From positions 3,443,424-3,507,423 of the forward strand of contig NZ_CH672376.1 of the NCBI RefSeq assembly GCF_000153105.1: a stretch of 64,000 nucleotides of DNA, given 5' to 3'. The notes under the pieces are model-generated. The model saw nothing but the letters and a program-made list of their open reading frames with translations, was not told the DNA's origin and ran no database searches. This document shows, piece after piece, positions 46,569 to 56,002 of this stretch. Numbering within the stretch: position 1 is the first letter of the stretch; each line of letters begins with the position of its first letter. Source of the stretch: Blastopirellula marina DSM 3645. GTDB taxonomy: Bacteria > Planctomycetota > Planctomycetia > Pirellulales > Pirellulaceae. The position numbers and the translations under genes are program-made.

Positions 46569-47576
46569 ATGATTCAACCAAGTGCTCAACGTTCACGCGT
46601 CATCGAACTAACCGAAGAAATCAAGTTGCACAGTGCGCCGCTGCGGCGAATTGTGAGCGAGGTCAATCACGTTTTGGTTGGGCAGGAAAAGTTGGTGCAC
46701 CGGATGCTGATCGGGCTGTTGGCGAATGGCCACATTCTGATCGAAGGCGTGCCGGGACTCGCCAAAACAACCGCCGTAGCGAGCCTGGCGAAAGCGATCA
46801 ACACCGGCTTTCAGCGTCTGCAATTCACGCCGGACTTGTTGCCTGCGGACTTGATCGGCACGCTCGTTTATCGTCCCCAAGAACAGACATTTGTCGTGCA
46901 GAAGGGGCCGATCTTCTCGAACCTGATTTTGGCGGACGAAATTAACCGAGCGCCGGCGAAGGTGCAAAGCGCACTGTTGGAAGCGATGCAGGAGCGGCAA
47001 GTCACCATCGGCACGGAAACCTTTCCTCTAGCGCAGCCGTTCCTTGTGATGGCGACGCAAAACCCGGTCGAGCAAGAAGGGACCTATCAGTTGCCAGAGG
47101 CCCAGACCGATCGGTTTATGTTGAAAGTGATTGTCGATTATCCCAATCGTAATGAAGAGTTGCAGATCTTGCGGCGGATGAGCAAGACAGCGGCGAAATT
47201 TGATATTGCCCCCGTGACATCGCCTGCCGAGATCATGGCGGCTCGCGATCTGGTCGATCAGGTATACGTCGATGAAAAGGTGGAGAACTACGTGGTCGAT
47301 CTGGTCATGGCCACGCGTACCCCGCAGGCCTACGGATTGAATCTCGACGAACTGATCCACTTCGGCGGTTCGCCCCGCGCGACGATCAACTTGACGTTGG
47401 CCGCCAAGGCGAACGCGTTTCTGGCTGGTCGTGGTTATGTCAAGCCGCAGGATGTCAAAGAAATCGCACTCGATGTGCTTCGTCACCGCGTGATTATTAC
47501 CTACGAAGCCGAGGCGGAGGAACAGACCAGCGAGTCGATTGTGCGAGAGATTCTTGCTCACATTCCGACGCCGTAA
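46569..47576 (+). CDS. MoxR-family AAA+ ATPase (Bat operon)
   Basis: 335 aa from ATG 46569; 42 codons upstream are open but unrelated. Walker A is GVPGLAKT near residue 57, Walker B ILADEINR near 119, and the sensor region reads MATQNPVEQEGTYQLPEAQT. This is the ATPase that energises the DUF58/VWA complex. It is the first gene of a run of seven (moxR, DUF58, DUF4381-like, two VWA, TPR, BatD/E) plus a two-component pair. It is clearly a different lineage from the MoxR at 2.2-3.2 kb. Confidence 0.93.
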   Translation: MIQPSAQRSRVIELTEEIKLHSAPLRRIVSEVNHVLVGQEKLVHRMLIGLLANGHILIEGVPGLAKTTAVASLAKAINTGFQRLQFTPDLLPADLIGTLVYRPQEQTFVVQKGPIFSNLILADEINRAPAKVQSALLEAMQERQVTIGTETFPLAQPFLVMATQNPVEQEGTYQLPEAQTDRFMLKVIVDYPNRNEELQILRRMSKTAAKFDIAPVTSPAEIMAARDLVDQVYVDEKVENYVVDLVMATRTPQAYGLNLDELIHFGGSPRATINLTLAAKANAFLAGRGYVKPQDVKEIALDVLRHRVIITYEAEAEEQTSESIVREILAHIPTP

Positions 47577-47619
47577 GCGTAATGTTCGCAAGTTCGCTTC
47601 TCCTCGCCAAGGAATACTC

Positions 47620-48495
47620 ATGATACCTCGCGAAGTTTTCAGAAAGATCCGCCGGATTCAGATTCGCACGTCGCATAAGGTCGACGAACTGCTGGCCGGC
47701 AATTGGCACTCAGCGTTCAAAGGCCGCGGCATCGAGTTTGAAGAGGTTCGACCGTACCAAGTTGGCGATGATGTCCGCACGATCGACTGGAACGTGACCG
47801 CTCGTAGCGATCAGCCCTATGTGAAACTGTTTCGCGAAGAACGCGAGTTGGCGGTCTCGCTGCTGGTTGATCTGAGTGCGTCGCAGGATCTCGGTACGAC
47901 GACGCAGACTAAGCGGGAGCTCGTCGCCGAGTTAGGCGCAATCCTGGCGATGTCGGCGATCAAAAACAATGACAAAGTCGGTCTGACCCTTTTCACCGAC
48001 GATGTCGAGAAAAACATCCCGGCGCGAAAAGGTTCGCGGCATGTGCTGCGACTCATTCGCGAACTGCTTTGTTGCGAACCGGTCGGAGTCGGCACGAATC
48101 TGCGCCGCGTGCTTGAGCATTTGAACCGCACCGCGAAACGGCGCACGGTCGTGTTTCTGATCAGTGATTTTCAAGATAGCGATTACGAGTCGGCGCTCAA
48201 AGCGGCTCGCCGTCGCCATGACATCATTCCGGTCATCATCGCCGATCCACGTGAGGCCGAGATGCCCAATGTCGGGCTAGTGCGACTGCACGATGCCGAA
48301 ACCGGACAGGTCGTCACCCTGGATACCGGCAGTCGGAAAAACCGCCAACTGTATGCGAAGCTTTACGCCGAGCAAGTCGTGACGCGTGACAGCCTGTTTC
48401 GTCGGCTGCGACTCGATCCCATTCATCTGCAAACCGGCTGCGACCTCGTCGATCCTTTGCGCAAATACTTTCATCAACGCGAGAACCGGCAATGA
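47620..48495 (+). CDS. DUF58 domain protein (Bat operon)
   Basis: 291 aa from ATG 47620, preceded by AAGGA; the frame is open further upstream but overlaps moxR. The signature is VRPYQVGDDVRTIDWNVTAR near residue 45 and the VWA-like motif DLSAS near 82. It is the adaptor expected for the MoxR upstream. The stop overlaps the next gene by 4 nt. No signal peptide; cytoplasmic or peripheral to the membrane. Confidence 0.92.
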   Translation: MIPREVFRKIRRIQIRTSHKVDELLAGNWHSAFKGRGIEFEEVRPYQVGDDVRTIDWNVTARSDQPYVKLFREERELAVSLLVDLSASQDLGTTTQTKRELVAELGAILAMSAIKNNDKVGLTLFTDDVEKNIPARKGSRHVLRLIRELLCCEPVGVGTNLRRVLEHLNRTAKRRTVVFLISDFQDSDYESALKAARRRHDIIPVIIADPREAEMPNVGLVRLHDAETGQVVTLDTGSRKNRQLYAKLYAEQVVTRDSLFRRLRLDPIHLQTGCDLVDPLRKYFHQRENRQ

Positions 48496-49469
48496 ACTCA
48501 AATCCTCTCACAAGCCGTACAGGTCGCCTATTGCTGCTCGCCTTTGCCGTTGGTTGGACATGCGTTCGCCAAGCCAGCGCTGCGGAAGCAGCGCGCGTCA
48601 CAACGACGGTTTCCCAAACCTCGTCGCAAGTGGCCGAGCCGTTCTGGTTGGACTGGACGGTCACGGCGCCAACTGGCGCAACGGTCCACTTTCCTGCAAC
48701 CGGCGACAAGTTGGGCGACTTCGACATCCTCGACAAGCAAGACCTGTTTGACATCCCTAGCGCCGACACCGCGGACCAGCGGACCTGGACCCGACGATTA
48801 GAACTGGAAAGCATCGTGACAGGCGAACAGGAGGTTCCTGCGCTCGAGATTCAGGTCGCCGGACCCAATTCGTCACAGGTGATTCGCTCGCAGACAGTGC
48901 CGGTGCAAATCGTCAGCGTCCTTGAGCAGCGGGGTGATCCGAAGCAGTTTCGAGATATTCAATCGGTCGTTGATGTGGCCGTACCGAGCAAACCATCGCA
49001 CGCCTACTTGGGGTGGACGTTGGCTGGCTTCTCGACGCTGGCGGTGGCCATTACGGCCGCGGTTTTCACGCGTCGAAAACGCTGGTTGACGCCGGCCCAG
49101 TGGGCGATCCGGCAACTCGATGACCTCGAAGCGGCTGTGCACCAGCAGACCGGCGATGTCGCCGCTAGTCAGCTCGCGTCAATCATGCAGAGCTTCTCAC
49201 AGTTGCACTTTTCGCTGCCCGAGCCGGGTTGCACTTCGGAAGAATTGCTGCATCAGCTTAAAGCAAAACAATTGGTCGATCGGACGACCCTCGAACAGCT
49301 CCGCGTATTATTCGCGACGGCGGAGGAAGCGAAATTTGCCAGGTTGCCTGTTTCGCCTACCGAGTTTCAGGCCATGCTCGAGCAAGCTCGCTCGCTTGTC
49401 GGCCGCATGACGCAGGTTGCGGATTCCGAGACTACATCCACCGCTCTTGCAACGACGGAGGCCCGCTAA
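48492..49469 (+). CDS. membrane protein of the Bat operon (DUF4381-like)
   Basis: 325 aa with a signal peptide (GRLLLLAFAVGWTCVRQA, cut near ASA-AE), a beta-rich periplasmic part to about residue 165, one transmembrane helix near 173-193, then a basic cytoplasmic helix domain (TPAQWAIRQLDDLEAAV). The layout is that of DUF4381/BatD-like proteins between DUF58 and the first VWA gene in such operons. It starts inside the DUF58 stop (ATGA) and its stop touches the next ATG, so all are coupled. Function probably structural in the membrane complex. Confidence 0.78.
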   Translation: MNSNPLTSRTGRLLLLAFAVGWTCVRQASAAEAARVTTTVSQTSSQVAEPFWLDWTVTAPTGATVHFPATGDKLGDFDILDKQDLFDIPSADTADQRTWTRRLELESIVTGEQEVPALEIQVAGPNSSQVIRSQTVPVQIVSVLEQRGDPKQFRDIQSVVDVAVPSKPSHAYLGWTLAGFSTLAVAITAAVFTRRKRWLTPAQWAIRQLDDLEAAVHQQTGDVAASQLASIMQSFSQLHFSLPEPGCTSEELLHQLKAKQLVDRTTLEQLRVLFATAEEAKFARLPVSPTEFQAMLEQARSLVGRMTQVADSETTSTALATTEAR

Positions 49470-50536
49470 TGTTTTATTCTCCTTGGTATCTCCTGCTGTT
49501 GCTGGTAGTCCCGCTCAGCGCGTGGTGGTTGTTCGCTCCCCGCCGCCGCAGTGCGATCCGCTTTAGTTCCGTCCAACTCGCTGGCCAACTGGCTCCGACG
49601 TTGCGGCAACGCCTGATGTGGTTGCCGGGCGCATTGACGTTGACGGCGATGGTACTGCTGATCATCGCACTCGCGCGTCCACGTGAAGGACGCGAGCAAG
49701 CGATCGTCGAAAACGACGGGATCGCGATTGAAATGGTGGTGGACCGCAGCGGCAGCATGCAAGCGATGGACTTTCAGCTTGGCGACGAACACGTCGACCG
49801 GTTGACCGCTATCAAGAAGGTCGCCGGCGACTTCGTTACCGGCGGCGACAACCTCGACGGACGATTGAGCGATTTGGTCGGCTTGATAACCTTCGCCGGC
49901 TACGCCGACGGAGTCACGCCGCCGACGCTAGATCACGCGTTTCTGGTCTCGCAACTGAACCACTCTCAAATTGTGACCAATCGCAGCGAAGATGGCACCG
50001 CGATTGGAGACGCGATCTCGCTGGCTGTGGAGAAACTGAACGCTCTTGACGCACGGCGGAAAGAAAAAATCCAAAGCAAGATCATCATCCTGCTAACCGA
50101 CGGCGAGAACAACGCTGGCGACCTGGAGCCGATTCAAGCCGCCGAACTGGCGCAGACGATGGGGATCAAGGTCTACACCATCGGCGTGGGGACGAAGGGC
50201 CGCGCGCCGATGCCGGTGACCGATATGTTCGGCCGTCAGAGCATGCAGTGGATGTCGGTGAACATTGACGAGGAAACGCTCCAGAAGGTTGCGTCGATCA
50301 CCGGCGGGAAGTACTTCCGAGCAACCGATACCGACTCCCTCGCAAAAATCTACGGCGAGATCGACCAATTAGAGAAAACGAAGGTCGAGACGCAGCACTT
50401 TGTCGACTATCGCGAGTTGGCGGTGCAATCGTACGCCCTCGGATCGTTCGCCCTGCCGCCGCTGTTATTGATCGCCTTTGTGCTGCTGTTGGCACGCGTT
50501 GTGCTTGAGCAAACATGGTTGAGAGAGTTGACCTAA
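49469..50536 (+). CDS. VWA-domain membrane protein, BatA-like
   Basis: 355 aa. Two N-terminal transmembrane helices (near 5-22 and 52-72), then a VWA domain with MIDAS motif DRSGS near residue 95 and a Thr in EDGTAIGDA near 172 as a metal ligand. A final hydrophobic helix near 318-340 (LPPLLLIAFVLLLAR). This is the BatA topology. It overlaps the preceding stop by one base. It should display its VWA domain on one face of the cytoplasmic membrane and work with the DUF58/MoxR pair. Confidence 0.9.
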   Translation: MFYSPWYLLLLLVVPLSAWWLFAPRRRSAIRFSSVQLAGQLAPTLRQRLMWLPGALTLTAMVLLIIALARPREGREQAIVENDGIAIEMVVDRSGSMQAMDFQLGDEHVDRLTAIKKVAGDFVTGGDNLDGRLSDLVGLITFAGYADGVTPPTLDHAFLVSQLNHSQIVTNRSEDGTAIGDAISLAVEKLNALDARRKEKIQSKIIILLTDGENNAGDLEPIQAAELAQTMGIKVYTIGVGTKGRAPMPVTDMFGRQSMQWMSVNIDEETLQKVASITGGKYFRATDTDSLAKIYGEIDQLEKTKVETQHFVDYRELAVQSYALGSFALPPLLLIAFVLLLARVVLEQTWLRELT

Positions 50537-50641
50537 ACGCCAAAACTTTGCGTCGCGGAAGTCGCGAGACTTCGGACCCGTTCAATCACCGGCCCCCGCC
50601 GAACTCTCTGGAGCTTCGGCAGCGAGTGGAGAGAAATCAAG

Positions 50642-51736
50642 ATGCATATTCAACTGGGGAACCCCGACAGCATCGCTTTGATCGCCCTCGTCGCGATCGG
50701 CATGGCTGTCACCGCGTGGGCGATTGCAGCAAGTCGCCGCGCTGCAGGGCGATTCGCGATGGACCCGCTGCGCCGACGACTAATGCCCTCGGGCACGGCG
50801 ATGCGCCGTTGGGGCTCGGCCATTCTGGTTTCGATCAGCTTGACGATGATCGCAATCGCGCTGCTAGATGTCCGGTGGGGTAAGGCCTGGAGTGAGACGC
50901 CGCAAAAAGGTATTGAAGTCATGTTCGTCCTGGACGTTTCGCGCAGCATGTTGGCTGAAGACGTCACGCCCAATCGATTGCAACGAGCGAAACAACAAAT
51001 CAAGGACATGTTAAAAGTGATGGCGGGCGACCGCGTCGGCCTGATCGCATTCGCCGGCGAAACGCGGCAGTCGGTTCCGCTGACTAGCCATTACGAAGAT
51101 TTCAAGCAGACGCTTGACTCCGTTGGTCCGCACACGGTGCGCAGCGGCGGGTCTCGATTGGGCGATGCGATCGCCGCCGCGTCCAAGGGGTTTATCGACA
51201 AGACTTACGATCACAAGGCGATTGTCGTTTTCACCGATGGCGAAGACCAAGAGAGCAAACCGGTGGAAGTCGCCAAAAGCTTGTATGCCGAGCGAGGGAT
51301 TCGCGTCTTTACCGTGGGCCTGGGCGATATGGATCAGGGATCGCGGATTCCCGAGTCAGAAGCGGGGCACAACGATTACGTGCAATATCAAGGCCAGCAA
51401 GTCTGGTCGAAGTTAAACGGCCAGGTGTTGGAGCAAATCGCCACCGAAACCAATGGCGCCTACATTCCCGCAGGCACTCGACACGTCAATATGGCGGACG
51501 TCTATCGCAATTATTTGGTCAACGTCGAACAGACCGAATTCGAGACCGCCAAGATCAACGCTTACATCGTCCGTTTTCAATGGTTTGCGGCGCCTGCTTT
51601 GGCGCTGCTGTTGCTGGAAGTGTTCGTCTCTTCGCGCAATAGCAAGTTGCCGCCCAGCGCCGCATCCCGCGTCACGATCCGTTCCAGCCAGAAAGCTGCC
51701 GCATCCAACGCACGCTCGACGTCACCCGCCGCTTAA
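50642..51736 (+). CDS. VWA-domain membrane protein, BatB-like
   Basis: 364 aa, starting ATG 50642 after GAGAGAAAT. N-terminal helices near 10-30 and 58-78 flank a basic loop. The VWA domain has DVSRS near residue 98 and GSRLGDA near 175. A C-terminal helix (near 318-335) ends the protein. The two VWA genes are paralogs in a row as in Bacteroides Bat operons. The 105-bp gap upstream is the largest inside this operon and holds a small stem (GAAGTCGCGAGACTTC) but no terminator. Confidence 0.9.
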   Translation: MHIQLGNPDSIALIALVAIGMAVTAWAIAASRRAAGRFAMDPLRRRLMPSGTAMRRWGSAILVSISLTMIAIALLDVRWGKAWSETPQKGIEVMFVLDVSRSMLAEDVTPNRLQRAKQQIKDMLKVMAGDRVGLIAFAGETRQSVPLTSHYEDFKQTLDSVGPHTVRSGGSRLGDAIAAASKGFIDKTYDHKAIVVFTDGEDQESKPVEVAKSLYAERGIRVFTVGLGDMDQGSRIPESEAGHNDYVQYQGQQVWSKLNGQVLEQIATETNGAYIPAGTRHVNMADVYRNYLVNVEQTEFETAKINAYIVRFQWFAAPALALLLLEVFVSSRNSKLPPSAASRVTIRSSQKAAASNARSTSPAA

Positions 51737-51756
51737 TCCGCGAGAAATAGCCAATC

Positions 51757-52971
51757 ATGAGATACGTCACGAAACTATTTGCCGTAATACTGCTCGCGGC
51801 GTTCGCGCGGCCTTCGTTCGCAGAGCGTGGACTCGATGTGGAGATCGCTTCGGCCAAACGCATCAATGCGGCGAACGCCATGTTGCGTGAGGGCAAGATT
51901 GAAGAAGCGATCGACGACTACCAGCAAATCCAAGCGACCGACGACGACCGAGATGCTTTACAGTACAACCTCGGCGTCGCTCAATTCCGGGGTGGCGACC
52001 TCGCCGCAGCGAAAGCGGCCTTCACCGAGGTCGCGGCTTCGGGCAGCGCATCGCTGGCTTCCAGCAGTCGTTACAACCTGGGCAATTGCTTCTACCGCGA
52101 AGGCTTGCAGCAGGCCGAAAAGGACAAAGCCGCCGCGATTGACTCACTGCAACGGGCGATCTCACACTATCGCGGCGCACTACGCGGCGATTCCAGCAAT
52201 ACGGACGCGCGAGCCAATCTCGAATTGGCCAGTGACCTGATCCGCAAGCTGGAGGAGGAACAAAAACAGGAACAAAAACAGGATCAGCAACAGGATCAGC
52301 AACAGGATCAGCAACAGGATCAACAACAGGATCAACAACAGGATCAACAACAGGATCAACAACAGGATCAACAGCAGGATCAACAACAGGATCAACAGCA
52401 GGATCAACAGCAGGATCAACAGCAGGATCAACAACAGGATCAACAGCAGGATCAACAGCAGGATCAACAGCAGCAAGGCCAGGAAGGCCAGCAAAGCGAT
52501 TCACAACAAGACAAGCAGAACTCGGAATCGGCGTCTTCGGAAGGTCAACAGGCCGACGATCCGAAACAGCAGCCGGAAGATTCCCAGGAGCAAGACACAG
52601 GGAAGCCAGAAGATCAGCAGCAGCAAGGGAAACGGGAGTCATCCCCGCGACAAGACAAGTCGCTCGACAATCAAGCGAACCAACCCTCGCAGGACCAGTC
52701 GTCGCAATCAGCCGCCGGCGAACCAACCGCCGAAGAAGAACTCGGCGAGCCCCAAGAGACGCCCACTGGCGAACTTTCCGCCGCCGGTGAACAAGAGCAG
52801 AAGCAGGGCGAGCCCCAAGCTGCCGTCATGGGCGACGCCGAGGAAGGTCTTATGTCCAAAGAAGAGGCCCTCAAAATGTTACAAGCAGTTCGTGATCGCG
52901 ACATGGTGCGGCGACTACGACAACAACAAGCGGAACGATCCCGCCATGTACCGGTCGATCGCGACTGGTAG
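51757..52971 (+). CDS. TPR protein with long Gln/Asp repeat, BatC-like
   Basis: 404 aa with a signal peptide (KLFAVILLAAFARPSFA). Residues 25-160 are TPR repeats (LQYNLGVAQFRGGDLAAAKA, then SSRYNLGNCFYREGLQQA). Residues about 165-240 are a run of QQDQ units, followed by a Gln/Ser/Glu-rich region to residue 360, then a short basic C-terminus with a helix (KEEALKMLQAVRDRD). BatC in other bacteria is a TPR protein with an acidic C-terminal tail, so the family fits, but the near-perfect repeat is unusual. It comes 20 bp after batB. Confidence 0.82.
   Translation: MRYVTKLFAVILLAAFARPSFAERGLDVEIASAKRINAANAMLREGKIEEAIDDYQQIQATDDDRDALQYNLGVAQFRGGDLAAAKAAFTEVAASGSASLASSSRYNLGNCFYREGLQQAEKDKAAAIDSLQRAISHYRGALRGDSSNTDARANLELASDLIRKLEEEQKQEQKQDQQQDQQQDQQQDQQQDQQQDQQQDQQQDQQQDQQQDQQQDQQQDQQQDQQQDQQQDQQQDQQQQGQEGQQSDSQQDKQNSESASSEGQQADDPKQQPEDSQEQDTGKPEDQQQQGKRESSPRQDKSLDNQANQPSQDQSSQSAAGEPTAEEELGEPQETPTGELSAAGEQEQKQGEPQAAVMGDAEEGLMSKEEALKMLQAVRDRDMVRRLRQQQAERSRHVPVDRDW
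52279..52470 (+). repeat. 12-bp minisatellite encoding (QQDQ)n
   Basis: About 16 tandem copies of a 12-bp unit (CAGGATCAACAA with CAG/CAA variants), all in frame, each giving four residues. The copies differ only at third codon positions. On the other strand the same DNA gives long open frames rich in Leu/Ile, which are artefacts of the repeat. The number of units should vary between strains. Confidence 0.95.
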
Positions 52972-53049
52972 AGCAACATCAGCGTCCAGTAAGGTCGCTG
53001 CGAAATCCGTCAAAAAATAGATAACGACTTCGGCGTTGGAGATATAGAG

Positions 53050-55911
53050 ATGAGAATCAAGCAATCCTACCAGCCGGCGATGCTCGCCTTCGCGGTGATA
53101 TTCCTGTGCGGCGTGGCGTCGATCGCTCAGGCGGGCGATGTCGCTGCTCGGCTTTCGTCACGCGAAGCCTATGTCGGCATGCCGATCACTTTGCAGGTTT
53201 CAATCGACAATGTGAGCGACTACGAACAACCTTCGCTGCCCCAAATCGACGGCTGCGATATTCGCTCGGCCGGCGCGCCAGCGCAGAGTTCTCAAATCAC
53301 GATCATCAACGGCCGCCGCAGCGAAAGCCGCAGCGTCACGTTGCAGTATCTCATCACCCCGCGCCGCGAAGGCAAGTTTGAGCTTCCCCCGCTGACCATT
53401 CACGCGGATGGGCGAAAGATGACGACGCAGTCGCAACGCTTTGTCGCTACCAAAAGCGTCACCGGCGATCTGCTGTTTGCCGAGATCGCCGGAGGCAAAA
53501 AAAAGGTCTTTGTGGGCGAGCCGCTGGAATTGACGTTGAAGCTATGGATTAAGCCATTTCAGGACGCCGAGCGGAACATCACTCTTTCCGAAGGCGATAT
53601 GTGGAACATGATTTCCGAGCAAACGGCCTGGGGTGGGTTCGCCGATCGTCTGCGAGAGTTGGCCGAGAACAACCAACGACCAGGCGGCCAAAAGATCCTG
53701 CGTGATGACGGCCAGGGACACGAGCGGAGCTATTACCTTTACGAGATTACGGCGACCGTTTATCCCAAGCGTGCCGGCAAGATCGATGCGGACGATGCGC
53801 AGATCGTGGTTAACTATCCCACGGCTTTGGGCGCGGCGCAATCTTCATTTCGCGGCATGTTGGGGGGGAGCCCCTTTGGGGGCAATTCGCTCATGTCGCG
53901 AATGATGAATGACGACTTCTTCGCGTCTCCCTTTGAGGATGGTCTTGTCGTCACCTCCTCTCGCCCAATCGTGGCCGACGTGAGCGTCGATGCGACCGAA
54001 GTCGCGCCTGTTCCGCAGACAGGTCGGCCTGCGGACTATCGCGGCGCGGTGGGACGCTATCAGATTGTCACGCGAGCGACGCCAACTTCCGTCGAGGCCG
54101 GCGATCCGATTACCTTGGACATCGGCATTGTGGGAAGCGGGCCGATGGAACTAGTGCAGGCGCCGCCGCTGAATGAGTTGCCTAATCTGACCACAAACTT
54201 CCATGTCGCCGATCAATCACTGGCCGGCTTTGTGAAAGATGAGACGAAGGTCTTTTCGACCACAGTCCGCCCGCGCAAAGCGGGAATCACGGAGATTCCC
54301 GCGATTCCCTTCAGCTTTTTCGATCCCGAAACGGAGTCGTTTCAGACCGTGCATAGTGAACCGATTGCAATACAGGTCAGTGAGTCGGAAACGCTGGCCA
54401 TGGATGCGATTGTGGGCGACGGACGCGGTAGGCGTCTGCACGATTCTGACTTGCAGGGAAACCCCGCCGCAGACCTGCCCGACTTCACTAACAACCATGC
54501 CGCCAGCATCCTCATTTCTCAATCGCCCCCGTCGTCGATCGCGTGGTGGTGGGCATTGATCTTGATTCCCCCCGGCGTCTGCTTGGCGATATTCTTCATG
54601 TCGAACCAGCGAGAGATCACGGATCGGCTACACCGGTTTCGGTCCCCCCGCAAGCGTTCCCTGTCGGCAATCGAAACTGCCGCCAGCGACGTCGCGATCG
54701 CCGACGCGCTGACGCAGTACATTGCCCAGGCTACGCGGACTCCGTGCCGGACGACAAGCACCGCGCTCGGTCAACTCCGACTTCGCGGCATGTATGAGTT
54801 GGCCAACGAACTGGACGCCTATTTCCAGGAGCTCCAGCGCCCATTCGTGACGGAAGACGCTGCGCAACTACGACTTTCGCATCGCCAGCGGGCCACGGAT
54901 TTGATCGAGAAATTGGAAGCATCTTTCCGATCACAAGCAAAATCGCCGGTCCTTCGATCCCAGCGGCAGAAGCCAAATACGGCGACTCGCGTGTTGCCGA
55001 GCACGTCACCGTTGATCATCGCGATCGCTTTGTTCGCCGCGTCGGCAAATACTGGTTTTACCGCCGAGAAAACGCCGCAGGCAGAAAAGACCGCAGCCGA
55101 TGTCAAATTGAGTTTACAGCAACAGGCCACGATTCTGTCCGAAGCCGGCGCTGACTATACGAAGGCGAGGGACCTGGCCGCAACCGATTCTGCTACTGCC
55201 AAACAACTCTTCGAGACGGCGGCCGGCAGATACCAATTGCTGGTTGATGCCGGGATCGGTAACAGCCAGCTCTACCTGAACTTGGGAAACGCCTACTTCC
55301 AATGCGGCGAGTTAGGTCAGGCGATCGCCAATTATGAACGTGGGCGGGAACTCGACCCGGCGAATCAGCAACTGTTAGCGAATCTGCGATTTGCTAGCAG
55401 CAAGGTAAAAGGGAGCGCCATGAATGACGACGACGCCAAATTCAGCGGCGCGTCGATCTCACTCGGTTGGTTGATGCACCATGTGAAGTCCGCCAACGAC
55501 GTGGTCGTGGAGGCCGTGGGATTGTCGACCGTCGTCTGCTCTCTCGTCTTGGCGTCGCTGGCCTTTTGGAGCTTGTGGATCGTCCGGAGCGCCGGCGTTC
55601 ACTTTCGCGTTTGGCGATTCGCAGCGGCGCCGCTGCTGATATTTCTGGTTTCACTTGGCAGCTATTGCCTGGCCTCCACCGGTCTCACCAGCGCCGGCGA
55701 CGCCGTGATCGTTGCCGATCAGTTGCAGCTTCACGCGGGGGATGGAAATCAGTTTGCAGAAGTCGCGGCCATTGACAATGCGCAAGGGCAACGCGTCGCG
55801 ACTCTGGCCCAACGTGGCAAATGGTCGCAAGTTCGCACCGCGCACGGCCAGATCGGTTGGGCTTTGAGTAAGGACATCGAACCTATCCGCCAGCAGCATG
55901 CCGGTCTGTGA
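53050..55911 (+). CDS. BatD protein fused to BatE-like TPR/SH3 domain
   Basis: 953 aa. Signal peptide at the start (AMLAFAVIFLCGVASIA). Residues 30-490 are BatD-type beta domains (SREAYVGMPITLQVSIDNVS near 40; GKKKVFVGEPLELTLKLW near 155). A transmembrane helix lies near 497-516. Residues 560-640 are cytoplasmic helices. A second hydrophobic stretch near 654-672 (SPLIIAIALFAASANTGF) looks like a leftover signal peptide, followed by TPR units (LYLNLGNAYFQCGELGQAIA near 740), two helices near 825-880 and an SH3-like end. This is the content of separate BatD and BatE proteins joined in one chain. Confidence 0.85.
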   Translation: MRIKQSYQPAMLAFAVIFLCGVASIAQAGDVAARLSSREAYVGMPITLQVSIDNVSDYEQPSLPQIDGCDIRSAGAPAQSSQITIINGRRSESRSVTLQYLITPRREGKFELPPLTIHADGRKMTTQSQRFVATKSVTGDLLFAEIAGGKKKVFVGEPLELTLKLWIKPFQDAERNITLSEGDMWNMISEQTAWGGFADRLRELAENNQRPGGQKILRDDGQGHERSYYLYEITATVYPKRAGKIDADDAQIVVNYPTALGAAQSSFRGMLGGSPFGGNSLMSRMMNDDFFASPFEDGLVVTSSRPIVADVSVDATEVAPVPQTGRPADYRGAVGRYQIVTRATPTSVEAGDPITLDIGIVGSGPMELVQAPPLNELPNLTTNFHVADQSLAGFVKDETKVFSTTVRPRKAGITEIPAIPFSFFDPETESFQTVHSEPIAIQVSESETLAMDAIVGDGRGRRLHDSDLQGNPAADLPDFTNNHAASILISQSPPSSIAWWWALILIPPGVCLAIFFMSNQREITDRLHRFRSPRKRSLSAIETAASDVAIADALTQYIAQATRTPCRTTSTALGQLRLRGMYELANELDAYFQELQRPFVTEDAAQLRLSHRQRATDLIEKLEASFRSQAKSPVLRSQRQKPNTATRVLPSTSPLIIAIALFAASANTGFTAEKTPQAEKTAADVKLSLQQQATILSEAGADYTKARDLAATDSATAKQLFETAAGRYQLLVDAGIGNSQLYLNLGNAYFQCGELGQAIANYERGRELDPANQQLLANLRFASSKVKGSAMNDDDAKFSGASISLGWLMHHVKSANDVVVEAVGLSTVVCSLVLASLAFWSLWIVRSAGVHFRVWRFAAAPLLIFLVSLGSYCLASTGLTSAGDAVIVADQLQLHAGDGNQFAEVAAIDNAQGQRVATLAQRGKWSQVRTAHGQIGWALSKDIEPIRQQHAGL

Positions 55912-56002
55912 CCTAGATTTGGGTATGGTATAACATGACGCGCATCACCATCGGCAGATAGTGAATTGCGAAAGTCAATCAACGTGCGTACAGGCATTCC
56001 CC

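Noticed and set aside
52279..52470. Possible CRISPR array
   Set aside because: Units are 12 bp, directly joined, without spacers, and lie in frame inside a coding sequence.
52022..52726. Minus-strand ORFs with VDPVVDPAVDP and LILLLILLL repeats
   Set aside because: They are the other reading frames of the 12-bp repeat in batC and have no independent coding evidence.
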